A stretch of DNA of 34,345 bases from contig SVRO01000005.1 of assembly GCA_015064795.1 (NCBI GenBank), forward strand, positions 1-34,345, given 5' to 3'. The notes beneath the pieces are model-generated. The model saw nothing but the letters and a program-made list of their open reading frames with translations, had not been told where the DNA came from and made no database searches. The position numbers and the translations under genes are program-made. Shown piece after piece: positions 8,733 through 17,836 of this stretch (positions are counted from its first letter, which is position 1; every line of letters starts with the position of its first letter). Origin of the DNA: Oscillospiraceae bacterium. GTDB taxonomy: Bacteria; Bacillota; Clostridia; Oscillospirales; CAG-272.

Positions 8733-10047
8733 ATTTTACAAATTCGTTATAAATGGCGTTCAGCGTCTTTTCAAAGTCGTGCTCCTCTACGCCAACGATG
8801 ATGTTCATTTCGCTCGATCCTTGGTCGATCATCTTGATGTTGACGTCGGCGGCGGAAATGGCGTCAAAGACACGTGTAGCCGTACCCTTGGCGCGAACCA
8901 TACCGCGTCCGACCACGGCAACGAGCGCCAAGCCGTCCTCAACCGAAAGGCTATCGGGACGTAATGTCTTCTGCAAACGGGTAAGCACGCGCTCGCGCTT
9001 CTCCTCGATTGCCTTGGTTTCCAGCACCACGCTCATGGTGTCGATGCCAGAGGGGAGATGCTCAAAGGAAATGCCGTCGTCCTCAAAGACCTCAAGCACC
9101 TTACGGCCAAAGCCGACCTCGGCGTTCATCATATCCTTTTCGATAGTAATGACCGAATAGCCCTTACGTCCCGCCACGCCCGTGATCACGCGAGCGGCGT
9201 CGTATTCGTTGGTTTCGGGGACGATCATGGTACCTCTGTCTTCGGGGCGGTTGGTGTTGCGGATATTGATCGGAATGCCGGCATAGCGAACGGGGAAGAT
9301 TGCCTCGTCGTGAAGCACCGTAGCACCCATATAGGCAAGCTCACGAAGCTCGCGATAAGTGATGGTGTCGATGGTGCAGGGATTGGAAATAATGCGAGGG
9401 TCAGCCATCATGAAGCCCGAAACATCGGTCCAGTTCTCGTACAGGTCGGCGTCTGCCGCGCGCGCCACGATAGCACCCGTGATGTCCGAGCCGCCGCGCG
9501 AGAAGGTCTTGATGGTGCCGTTGGGCATACAGCCGTAGAAGCCGGGGATTACGGCGTATTCGTGCTTTTTCAGCTCCTTGCGCATTTCCTCGTTGGTTTT
9601 TTCCTCGTCAAAGCTCCCGTCGTTGCGGAAGAAGATGACATTCTCGGCGTCAATGAAGTCGAAGCCCAGATACTTCGCGAGGATCATACCATTGAGGTAT
9701 TCGCCGCGGCTTGCCGCAAAATCGCGTCCCGAGTGATGCGTGATGGCGTTTTTGACGTAAGCAAGCTCACCCGAAATATCGAAATCCAAACCAAGATCGG
9801 CAATGATGCCGTTGTAGCGTTCCTCAATTTTAGGGAAATAGGCGTCTGCGTCACCGCCCGTGCGGGTAAGCTCAAAGCACTCGTAGAGCATATCCGTTAC
9901 CTTGATGTCGTTCGAAAAACGCTTACCGGGGGCAGAGGGAACCACGAATCTTCTGGCGGGGTCGGCCTTGATGATGTTGGCAACCTGCTTAAAATGCTCG
10001 GCGTCGGCCAAAGAAGAACCGCCGAATTTTACAACCTTCATTTCCAT
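8731..10047 (-). CDS. lysC: Aspartate kinase
   Basis: MEMKVVKFGGSSLADAEHFKQVANII kinase start, FSRGGSDITGAIVARAADADLYENWTDVSGF, C-terminal ACT-like region. Confidence 0.94.
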   Translation of the reverse strand: MEMKVVKFGGSSLADAEHFKQVANIIKADPARRFVVPSAPGKRFSNDIKVTDMLYECFELTRTGGDADAYFPKIEERYNGIIADLGLDFDISGELAYVKNAITHHSGRDFAASRGEYLNGMILAKYLGFDFIDAENVIFFRNDGSFDEEKTNEEMRKELKKHEYAVIPGFYGCMPNGTIKTFSRGGSDITGAIVARAADADLYENWTDVSGFMMADPRIISNPCTIDTITYRELRELAYMGATVLHDEAIFPVRYAGIPINIRNTNRPEDRGTMIVPETNEYDAARVITGVAGRKGYSVITIEKDMMNAEVGFGRKVLEVFEDDGISFEHLPSGIDTMSVVLETKAIEEKRERVLTRLQKTLRPDSLSVEDGLALVAVVGRGMVRAKGTATRVFDAISAADVNIKMIDQGSSEMNIIVGVEEHDFEKTLNAIYNEFVK

Positions 10048-10099
10048 GCTACGTATATCCTTTCCTAAAAAAGAAAATAAAATACAATTATAATATATT

Positions 10100-10128
10100 A
10101 TTATATGAAATTTTTTTCTTTATGTCAA
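10100..10128 (-). promoter_or_regulatory. SigA-type promoter of aspartokinase gene
   Basis: Minus strand TTGACA (10128-10123), 17-nt spacer, TATAAT (10105-10100). Confidence 0.8.
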
Positions 10129-10195
10129 GAGCCCATACCTACAAAATTTATGCAGTCTATATCTTTTTTATAGACACAATCACCGAAAGGAGAGA

Positions 10196-10243
10196 AAAAA
10201 CAAGGCGGCAATCGCTCTTTTAGAGCTTTTGTCGCCTTGTTCT
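10196..10243 (-). terminator. Terminator downstream of DUF1385 gene
   Basis: Minus strand AACAAGGCGACAAAAGCTCTAAAAGAGCGATTGCCGCCTTGTTTTTT: stem plus T-tract. Confidence 0.8.
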
Positions 10244-10249
10244 GCATTT

Positions 10250-11203
10250 TTACCAATTATCGCTTTCGTCGTTTGGAATAACCTCTTTCATTGCGGTGAT
10301 GGCGCATTCGATCATGGCGTCATCGGGCTCAAGAACCGTAAGGCGCTGGAGCCAAAGACCCGGTGCGGATATGATCCTTGTGAACAGGTTGTCATGCTTA
10401 CCGGCAAGCTTGATCAGCTCGTAGCCGATGCCCATAATGAGCGGAAGCAGGCCAAGCTTGATGATCACGCGCAGGTAGGTAGGAATGCTTGCGGGAATGA
10501 GCATCGAGATGAGGATGCTGACGAGGATCATCAAAATGAGGAAGGAGGTGCCGCAACGGGGGTGGAAGCGGCGCTGGGCGCGCACGTTTTCTACCGTAAG
10601 CGGAAGTCCTTGCTCATAGCAGAAGATGGTTTTATGCTCGCCGCCGTGATACATAAAGGTGCGGCGAATGTCCTTCATCAAGGAGACTGCGGCCAAATAG
10701 CCGATGAGGATCAGCACCTTGAGAATTCCTTCAAAGGCCGATTTGAGAAACCGGTTATCCTCCGATAAAAAGGGGACGAATTTGGCGAGTAGAGAGTAGA
10801 GGAAGGAGGGGAGGGCGATGAAAAGGCCAACGGCAAGCAGAACGCCAAATACCACGCTCAAAACCATGAGAAGCGTCATGCCAAAGGACTTGCCCTTGTT
10901 TCCCTCGCTGTCTGTCTCGGATTTTTGGGGTTCGTCCTCAAGTCCCGCAATTTCGGCCGAGCGCATAAGGCACTTGTAACCGAATCGCATCGAGTCGATG
11001 AAGTTGAAGATGCCGCGCACGAAGGGAATCTTGCGCACGCCCTTTTTCATGCTGACCTCGGTCTCCCACTTCTCCAGCACGATCTCACCCTCGGGATTTC
11101 GCACCGCCATTGCGGTCATTTTGGGACCTCGCATCATGATGCCCTCAATGAGTGCCTGACCGCCGATGGACGTCTTTTTTATATTTTTTTCATTATCTGC
11201 CAA
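10250..11203 (-). CDS. DUF1385 family membrane protein (TTG start)
   Basis: IGGQALIEGIMMRGPKMTAMAVRNPEGEI N-terminus and HGGEHKTIFCYE / RFHPRCGTSFLI motifs of DUF1385; TTG start after GGAGG. Confidence 0.9.
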   Translation of the reverse strand: MADNEKNIKKTSIGGQALIEGIMMRGPKMTAMAVRNPEGEIVLEKWETEVSMKKGVRKIPFVRGIFNFIDSMRFGYKCLMRSAEIAGLEDEPQKSETDSEGNKGKSFGMTLLMVLSVVFGVLLAVGLFIALPSFLYSLLAKFVPFLSEDNRFLKSAFEGILKVLILIGYLAAVSLMKDIRRTFMYHGGEHKTIFCYEQGLPLTVENVRAQRRFHPRCGTSFLILMILVSILISMLIPASIPTYLRVIIKLGLLPLIMGIGYELIKLAGKHDNLFTRIISAPGLWLQRLTVLEPDDAMIECAITAMKEVIPNDESDNW

Positions 11204-11289
11204 AATAATAGCCTCCGTTTCTGAAACTTACTCCATTATACACCCAATATATGAACGGGCTGTTACATTATAAAAAAATAAATTTTGAT

Positions 11290-11560
11290 TTGTCGGGAAG
11301 ACGATGTGGGTCACCGCCCCACACCCCGCCAGCCTTTTGAAAAAGGCTGGGCGAAAACTTTTCTCGCATGGGGTTGCATAAACTTCACGTCATTTTGAGC
11401 CGCGTGGCTCGCGGCATCAATGTTCTTCTCACAAGGTGAGAAGAACCAAAATGACTCAGGAAACTCTTACAATATTGCTTTTGCAGACTTTTTAGTAAAA
11501 ATTTTAAGAAAAGTTTTTGAGGGTTGTAGGGAACTTTTTTCAAAAAGTTCCCTACACGTT
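11290..11560. repeat. Multi-hairpin intergenic element (mosaic of perfect inverted repeats)
   Basis: Successive hairpins: TGTGGG/CCCACA (11305-11323), CCAGCCTTTT-GA-AAAAGGCTGG (11329-11350), nested GTCATTTTG...CAAAATGAC (about 11389-11456) enclosing GAGCCGCGTGGCTC and GTTCTTCTCAC-AAG-GTGAGAAGAAC, and TGTAGGGAACTTTTT-TC-AAAAAGTTCCCTACA (11525-11556). Confidence 0.75.
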
Positions 11561-11592
11561 TTCTCCGATAAACTCCAATTTGTTGAGATGCG

Positions 11593-11625
11593 AAAAATCC
11601 CTCGGAAAAACCGAGGGATTTTGGC
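11593..11625 (-). terminator. Terminator of the type IIA topoisomerase B gene
   Basis: Minus strand AAATCCCTCGGTTTTTCCGAGGGATTTTTCGC. Confidence 0.78.
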
Positions 11626-11626
11626 T

Positions 11627-13630
11627 TTAGATATCGGCGTCCTTAATGTATTCGTGTCCGTGCGCGGTGATGAATTCTTTACGCGCGGGCAGGTTGTCCC
11701 CAAGCAGCGTATCAAACATTTCGTAGGTACGTTCGGCATCGGTGGGGGTAACGGCGATAAGGCGGCGTGTTTCGGGGTTCATGGTAGTCTGCCACATCAT
11801 GTCGGGCTCATTCTCACCAAGTCCCTTGGAGCGCTGCAGTGTGTACTTTTTGCCCTCCAGCTTCTTTAAAATGTCGGCCTTTTCGAATTCGTCGTAGGCA
11901 AAATAGATCTGATCCTTGGTCGTGATCTCGAAAAGCGGGGATTCCGCAATAAAGACCTTTCCGTTCTGCAAAAGCGTGGGGAGCAGGCGGTAAAAGAGGG
12001 TTAAAAGCAGGGTGCGGATCTGGAAGCCGTCCTCGTCGGCATCGGTACAGATGATGATCTTTGCCCAACGAAGCGCGTTTATGTCGAAGGCGGGCATATC
12101 GGTCTTGACCTTGCCGTGAAGCTCGACGCCGCAGCCGATGACCTTTAAAAGATCGGTGATGATATCGCTCTTGAAGATGCGATCGTAGGGCGCCTTCAGA
12201 CAGTTAAGCGTCTTACCTCTTACGGGAATGATGGCCTGATATTCGGCGTTTCTGCCCAGCTTACAGGACGAAAGTGCCGAGTCGCCCTCCACGATATAAA
12301 GCTCGCGGACGGCGGGATCTTTCGAGCGGCAGTTGACGAATTTTTCCACGCGGTTGGCGATATCCAGCGTTCCCGTCAGCTTTTTCTTGATGTTGAGACG
12401 CTCCTTTTCAGCGGATTCGCGGCTGCGCTTATTGACAAGCACTTGATTGGCAAAAAGCTCGGCGGCGGTTGGATTCTCGGCAAAATAGATCTCAAGATGC
12501 TGCTTGATAGAATCGCACATCGCCTCGTAGATGAAGCTGTTGGTAATGGATTTCTTGGTCTGGTTTTCGTAGGATGTCACCGTAGAAAAGCTATTGATGA
12601 CCAGCACCAGACAGTCGCTGACATCGTTGAAGGTGATCTTGGACTCGTTTTTTGTGTATTTTCCCGCGTTTTTGATATATTTATCCAGTGCGGAAACGAA
12701 GCCGATCTTCACGGCGCGGTCGGGCGAGCCGCCGTATTCAAGAAAGCTTGAGTTGTGATAATACTCAATTACGTTGACGGAGTTGGAAACGCAGAAGGAG
12801 AAGTCGGCCTTAAGCTTGTAGTCGTCCTTGTCCTCGCGGTCGCGGCCCTTGGTTTCAAGGTGCCAGAAGCTAGGTGCGGTGAGGGCACTTTCGCCCGCAA
12901 GCTCCGAGATATAGTCGGAAATGCCGTTTTCGTATAGAAATTTTTGCTCGGTAAAGCTGCCGTTTTCTTGTTCGAGACGCAAAACGAAGGAAATTCCTGC
13001 GTTTACGACAGACTGACGGCGCATGGTTTCGATAAAGAATTCGTGCGGGATGCTGATATCGGTAAAGACCTCAAGATCGGGACGCCAACGGATCACCGTA
13101 CCCGTACGGCGTTCCTTCTTTTCCAGCTCTCTTTCCTCAAGCTCGGACACAGGCTCACCCTTGCGGAAGCGGATCGAGCGAACCGTGGTGCCGTCGTAAG
13201 AATAGACGTCCATATATTCGGAGCTATACTGCGTAGCACAGGCACCGAGGCCGTTAAGACCGAGTGAATATTCGTAGGCCGAGTCGCCTCCGTTGTTGTC
13301 GTATTTACCTCCCGCGTAAAGCTCGCAGTAAATGAGATCCCAGTTCCATCTTCCCTCGACCTCGTTATAGCCGAGCGGGACGCCGCGTCCGTGGTCGTCC
13401 ACCTCGATGGAGCGGTCGCGATACGCCGTCACGCGTATCTCTTTTCCGTGTCCCTCGCGTGCCTCGTCGACCGAGTTTGAGAGGATCTCGAAGAAGGAAT
13501 GCTCGCATCCCTCAAGTCCGTCCGAGCCGAAGATAACGCCGGGGCGTTTTCTTACGCGGTCGGCACCCTTTAAGGAACGGATGCTTTGGTCGTTATATAA
13601 TGTTTTTGCTCTTTCTATATCTTTTGCCAC
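11627..13630 (-). CDS. Divergent type IIA DNA topoisomerase subunit B (GyrB/ParE-like)
   Basis: GHKL ATPase motifs (EILSNSVDEA, DDHGRGVPLG) and TOPRIM motifs (YIVEGDSALSSCKLGRNAEYQAIIPVRGKTLNCLKA; IICTDADEDGFQIRTLLLTLFYR; QRSKGLGE). Confidence 0.9.
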   Translation of the reverse strand: MAKDIERAKTLYNDQSIRSLKGADRVRKRPGVIFGSDGLEGCEHSFFEILSNSVDEAREGHGKEIRVTAYRDRSIEVDDHGRGVPLGYNEVEGRWNWDLIYCELYAGGKYDNNGGDSAYEYSLGLNGLGACATQYSSEYMDVYSYDGTTVRSIRFRKGEPVSELEERELEKKERRTGTVIRWRPDLEVFTDISIPHEFFIETMRRQSVVNAGISFVLRLEQENGSFTEQKFLYENGISDYISELAGESALTAPSFWHLETKGRDREDKDDYKLKADFSFCVSNSVNVIEYYHNSSFLEYGGSPDRAVKIGFVSALDKYIKNAGKYTKNESKITFNDVSDCLVLVINSFSTVTSYENQTKKSITNSFIYEAMCDSIKQHLEIYFAENPTAAELFANQVLVNKRSRESAEKERLNIKKKLTGTLDIANRVEKFVNCRSKDPAVRELYIVEGDSALSSCKLGRNAEYQAIIPVRGKTLNCLKAPYDRIFKSDIITDLLKVIGCGVELHGKVKTDMPAFDINALRWAKIIICTDADEDGFQIRTLLLTLFYRLLPTLLQNGKVFIAESPLFEITTKDQIYFAYDEFEKADILKKLEGKKYTLQRSKGLGENEPDMMWQTTMNPETRRLIAVTPTDAERTYEMFDTLLGDNLPARKEFITAHGHEYIKDADI

Positions 13631-13651
13631 TTGTCCTTTTCCTTTCTCGGT

Positions 13652-14137
13652 TTATTCTGCTGCGGGTACGATCGGCTTGCAAACGTCCACAAATCCGCGT
13701 GCGCGGGACACTTCAAGCAGCTTGTCGATCGAAAGCTCAATGGCACTGTTTGCACTGCCGCACGCGGGGAATACCGTTTGGAAGCGCTTCAGCGACTCGT
13801 CAAGCCAAACTGCCGTACCTTCGGGATTGGCGAAGGGGCATACGCCGCCTACCGCGTGTCCGGTTTTTGCGAGAACGTCATCAAACGCGAGCATTTTGGC
13901 TTTAAAGGCGAAGGTTTCTTTGAATTTGTGGTTATCGATCTTCACGTCACCTGCCGTGACCACGAGAATGCAACCGCCCTCTTTTGTCTCAAGCGAGAGG
14001 GTTTTGGCGATGCGCGCCTCCTCGGTTCCGAGAGCCAGAGCGGCGAGAGCCACGGTGGCGCTGGATACCTCAAATTCACGGATCTCGCCGTCAAGACCGA
14101 AGGGCTTCAAATATTCTCTCACGTTTTCAATCGCCAT
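13652..14137 (-). CDS. YbaK/EbsC-family aminoacyl-tRNA deacylase-like protein
   Basis: AKTLSLETKEGGCILVVTAGDVKIDNHKFKETF...TGHAVGGVCPFANPEGTAVWLDESLKRFQTVFPACGSANSAIEL is the YbaK-domain pattern. Confidence 0.92.
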   Translation of the reverse strand: MAIENVREYLKPFGLDGEIREFEVSSATVALAALALGTEEARIAKTLSLETKEGGCILVVTAGDVKIDNHKFKETFAFKAKMLAFDDVLAKTGHAVGGVCPFANPEGTAVWLDESLKRFQTVFPACGSANSAIELSIDKLLEVSRARGFVDVCKPIVPAAE

Positions 14138-14239
14138 AATCTCTACCTCACTTTATTTCTTCTTACTATTATACCAAAAAAATCCGCATTTGAAAAGGGT
14201 GTTTTGGAAATTATTTTATTATTTTTTATAGAAATTCTA

Positions 14240-14268
14240 TTGCATAAATAGAAGAAAAAGTATATAAT
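14240..14268 (+). promoter_or_regulatory. SigA-type promoter of the murD operon
   Basis: TTGCAT (14240-14245), 17-nt spacer, TATAAT (14263-14268). Confidence 0.65.
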
Positions 14269-14302
14269 ATTATAGTTATAGTCTTGATTGGGAGGTGTGC
14301 CG

Positions 14303-15721
14303 ATGCGACACGAAGAATTTTTGGAAAAGATCCGCTTTCTTACCTGTGCGGTGTTAGGCTTCGGGGTGTCCAACCGTCCTCTCGTACGTTTTCTTATGGA
14401 GCTTGGTGCCAAGAGCATCACCGTTCACGACAAAAAGAGCGTAGAAGAGCTTGGCGGGGAGGCAGAAGCGCTTGCCAGCGAGGGTGTGGGTTTCGTGACG
14501 GGGGAAAGCTATCTCGACGCGATCGATGCCGATGTGATCTTCCGCTCGCCCGGTATTCGCGCCGACAAGGGCGGCATTCCCGAAGCACTTGCGCGGGGAG
14601 CCTTTCTCACCTCGGAAATGGAGCTTTTCTTTGCGATGACGCCTGCGCGCATTATCGCCGTGACGGGAAGTGACGGCAAGACCACCACGACCACGCTGAT
14701 CTCCAAAATTCTCGCCGCTTCGCTTGCTAAAAGCGGAGAGGGGAGAGTCTACGTTGGGGGCAACATCGGGGAGCCGCTTTTGCCGTATGTGAGAGAGATG
14801 ACGGCCAAGGATTTTGCTGTGGTAGAGCTCTCCAGCTTTCAGCTTATGACCATGAAGCAGTCGCCGTGGCGTGCGGTCATTACCAATCTCTCGCCCAATC
14901 ATCTCGATTGGCACACCGATATGGAGGAATATATCGAGGCCAAGCGCAACATTTGCTCGCATTCCGAGATCACGCTTCTCGTCACCAACGCCGAGAACGA
15001 CGTGACGGCGCGGCTTGCCGCAGAGCAGGAGGGATGCGTGACGCTCTTTTCCTCGAAAACCGACGACAAGGAGCGGCTGACGGAAGGAGATCCCAAGCGG
15101 CACGCGATCTACGAAAAGGACGGCAAGATATGTTTCTTTGACGGTAAGGATGAGCGCGAGATCTTAAAAACGGCGGACATTCGGTTGCTTGGGCGGCACA
15201 ACGTGGAAAATTATATGGCGGCCATTGCGGTGCTGGAGGGCCTTGCGGATGCGGAAAGCATTCGAGAGATCGCCACGAGCTTTGGCGGCGTGGAGCATCG
15301 TTTGGAGTTTGTCCGTGAGCTTGACGGCGTGCGTTACATCAACAGCTCGATCGATTCCAGCCCCTCGCGCACGGCGGCGGCACTCTCGGCGCTCACCGAA
15401 AAGCCGATCGTGCTTTGCGGCGGCTACGACAAGCACATTCCCTTCGAACCGCTTGGCGTCGCGCTTTGCGAGCGCGCAAAGGCGGTGGTACTGACGGGTG
15501 CAACCGCACCGAAGATTGCGGACGCGATCGCAAACACGGGAATGGATGCGCCGCCCGTGTATTTGGAGTCGGATTTTGGGGAGGCGGTATACCGATGCCG
15601 CGCCCTTGCCGCGAGCGGCGATATCGTTTTGCTCTCGCCCGCGTGTGCCAGCTTTGACGCGTTTGAGAATTTTATGGCACGCGGCAAATATTTCAAAAAA
15701 ATCGTAACGGAAATGGAATAA
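14303..15721 (+). CDS. murD: UDP-N-acetylmuramoylalanine--D-glutamate ligase
   Basis: CAVLGFGVSNRPLVRFLMELGAKSITVHDKK; RSPGI; VTGSDGKTTTTTLI P-loop; SPNHLDWH; GGVEHRLEFV; YINSSIDSSPSRTAAAL; GGYDK. ATG after GGGAGGTG. Confidence 0.94.
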   Translation: MRHEEFLEKIRFLTCAVLGFGVSNRPLVRFLMELGAKSITVHDKKSVEELGGEAEALASEGVGFVTGESYLDAIDADVIFRSPGIRADKGGIPEALARGAFLTSEMELFFAMTPARIIAVTGSDGKTTTTTLISKILAASLAKSGEGRVYVGGNIGEPLLPYVREMTAKDFAVVELSSFQLMTMKQSPWRAVITNLSPNHLDWHTDMEEYIEAKRNICSHSEITLLVTNAENDVTARLAAEQEGCVTLFSSKTDDKERLTEGDPKRHAIYEKDGKICFFDGKDEREILKTADIRLLGRHNVENYMAAIAVLEGLADAESIREIATSFGGVEHRLEFVRELDGVRYINSSIDSSPSRTAAALSALTEKPIVLCGGYDKHIPFEPLGVALCERAKAVVLTGATAPKIADAIANTGMDAPPVYLESDFGEAVYRCRALAASGDIVLLSPACASFDAFENFMARGKYFKKIVTEME

Positions 15722-15724
15722 AAG

Positions 15725-16768
15725 ATGGAACTTTTCGAAAAAATAATCCAAATCTCCTCCATGATGTCGGTCACGGGCTATGAGGACTACGAGGATTCCT
15801 CACTCCGTGATCTTGTGGAGGGAGAATTTGACGCGATCGAGGCCGATGCGCTCAAAAACCGCATCCTCGTGAAAAAATGCGGCCGCGAAAACGCGCCTAA
15901 GATCCTCATTGACACGCATTTTGACGAGATCGGAATGTACGTCAGCGACATTCATGAGGGCGGCTTCCTTTCGGTCGTCAACATCGGAGGCCTTGATACA
16001 CGCATTTTGCAGGCGGCCGACGTGATGATCTACGGCAAGAAGCTGCTTCGCGGTGTCATTGCCTCCACACCGCCGCATTTGGCGCGCGCGGAGGATAAGG
16101 GCAAGCTTTGCGCGGTGGACAAGCTCTTCATCGATACGGGCTACGATAAGCAGGCGCTCGCCTCGCTCGTTGCGATCGGCACGCCCGTGGGCTTTGCTCC
16201 GAAATATACCCGTCTTGGTGAAAAAATGCTGGCAGGCAAGGGCTTTGACAACAAGGCCTGCGCGGCCTGCGCCATCGAGGCGATCACCAAGACCGCACGC
16301 GAGGAGCTGGCGGGCGACGTCTATCTGTTGCTTTCGGCACATGAGGAGACCGACCGCTTGGGCGGTGTGGTGTGTGGTGCGTACCGCATTCTTCCTGACT
16401 ACGCCATGGTGGTGGACGTCAACCTCGGTCGCACACCCGACACGCCTACGCACGAAACGGTGGCGCTTGGCAAGGGAATCTCGGTCACACTTTCGGCGGT
16501 GACCGACCGCAAGCTGACCGCGCGTACGCTGGCACTTGCCGAGGAAAAGGAGATCCCCGTGCAGAGAATCGTATCGGCCAATTCCACGGGCACCAACGCC
16601 GAAACGCTTGGGCTCGTAAAGGGCGGCATTCCCGTGGTGGACGTGGGACTGCCCTTAAAGTCGATGCATACCTATAACGAGGTCTTGCATCTTGACGATT
16701 GCGATACGCTTACGGCACTGATCGCGGCCTTTATTTGCGATAAAAAGACGGCGGAGGTGTTCGCATGA
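15725..16768 (+). CDS. M42 family metallopeptidase (paralog 1, more divergent)
   Basis: THFDEIG, KGFDNKACA, SAHEETDRLGG, VVDVNLG, MHTYNEV match M42 metal/catalytic positions. Confidence 0.85.
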   Translation: MELFEKIIQISSMMSVTGYEDYEDSSLRDLVEGEFDAIEADALKNRILVKKCGRENAPKILIDTHFDEIGMYVSDIHEGGFLSVVNIGGLDTRILQAADVMIYGKKLLRGVIASTPPHLARAEDKGKLCAVDKLFIDTGYDKQALASLVAIGTPVGFAPKYTRLGEKMLAGKGFDNKACAACAIEAITKTAREELAGDVYLLLSAHEETDRLGGVVCGAYRILPDYAMVVDVNLGRTPDTPTHETVALGKGISVTLSAVTDRKLTARTLALAEEKEIPVQRIVSANSTGTNAETLGLVKGGIPVVDVGLPLKSMHTYNEVLHLDDCDTLTALIAAFICDKKTAEVFA

Positions 16769-17835
16769 GTGAGAAATTAGAATTGCTTCGCTCGCTTTGT
16801 CTTGCCTTTGGCCCCTCGGGATGCGAGGATGAGGTGCGAGAGAAGATCCTTGCAGAAGGAAAGAAATATTGCGCCGATCACCGCGTGGACGGCATGGGAA
16901 ATCTTGTTTTCTCGTTTCGTCCCGAGGGAGCAACGAAAAAAATGATGCTCTCGGCTCATATGGACGAGGTTGGCTTTATGATCCACACGGTCACCGACGA
17001 GGGCTATTTGAAATTTGCCACGCTCGGCGGGATCGACGAGAGGGTGCTTTGCGGAAGATGCGTTACGGTGGGGAACGAGACGCGGCGTGTGAGCGGCGTG
17101 ATCGCCTCCAAGGCCATTCACCATCAGGACGCCGACGAGCGCAAAAAGACCACGCCCGCGAAGGAGATGCTGATCGACATCGGCGCATCCTCGAAGGAGG
17201 AGGCCGAAAAGCTGGTTTCGATCGGCGATTTTGGTACCTTTGACAGCGAATTTTATGAGTTCGGTGACGAGAAGGCACCGCTTATAAAGTCCAAGGCACT
17301 TGACGACCGTCTCGGTTGCGCGGTGATGCTTCTCACGATGCGCAAGATCGCCTCGGGCGAGATCACGCCAAGCATGGAGGTGGACTTCTGCTTCACGGTG
17401 CGCGAGGAGCTTGGGCTTTCGGGCGCGAAGGTGGTCGCGGAGCGACTTGCTCCCGATTACGCGATTGTGCTGGAAACGACGGCGATTGCCGATGTTGCGG
17501 GTACCGAAGCATCACTTCGCGTGGCTGACGTGGGGCAGGGTGGCGCGATCTCACTTTTGGATCGCTCCACCATTTACGACACGGCTTTCGTGCGTTACGC
17601 GCTGGAGCTTGCCGAGGCGAACGGCGTTCCCGCGCAGGTCAAGCGTTTTGTTTCGGGCGGAAACGACGCGGGACATATCCACAAGAGCGGAAAGGGCGTC
17701 AAGTGCTTGGCGCTTTCCGCGCCGACTCGCTATCTCCATTCGCCCTCCTGTGTGGCGGCACTTGCCGATTATGAGGCGGTTGAGAGGTTGGTAGCACTCA
17801 TGCTGAACGACGCGGATCTGGAAAGGAAGGTATAA
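16765..17835 (+). CDS. M42 family metallopeptidase (paralog 2)
   Basis: SAHMDEVGFM, KALDDRLGCAV, VREELGLSGAKV, RYLHSPSC; ATGA overlap with previous gene. Confidence 0.92.
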   Translation: MSEKLELLRSLCLAFGPSGCEDEVREKILAEGKKYCADHRVDGMGNLVFSFRPEGATKKMMLSAHMDEVGFMIHTVTDEGYLKFATLGGIDERVLCGRCVTVGNETRRVSGVIASKAIHHQDADERKKTTPAKEMLIDIGASSKEEAEKLVSIGDFGTFDSEFYEFGDEKAPLIKSKALDDRLGCAVMLLTMRKIASGEITPSMEVDFCFTVREELGLSGAKVVAERLAPDYAIVLETTAIADVAGTEASLRVADVGQGGAISLLDRSTIYDTAFVRYALELAEANGVPAQVKRFVSGGNDAGHIHKSGKGVKCLALSAPTRYLHSPSCVAALADYEAVERLVALMLNDADLERKV

Positions 17836-17836
17836 C

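Noticed and set aside
9058-10068. 336-aa + strand ORF
   Set aside because: Antisense shadow of aspartokinase.
14138-14302. Possible riboswitch in the AT-rich murD/ybaK intergenic region
   Set aside because: A promoter explains the AT-richness; the leader is too short and shows no conserved aptamer-like structure.
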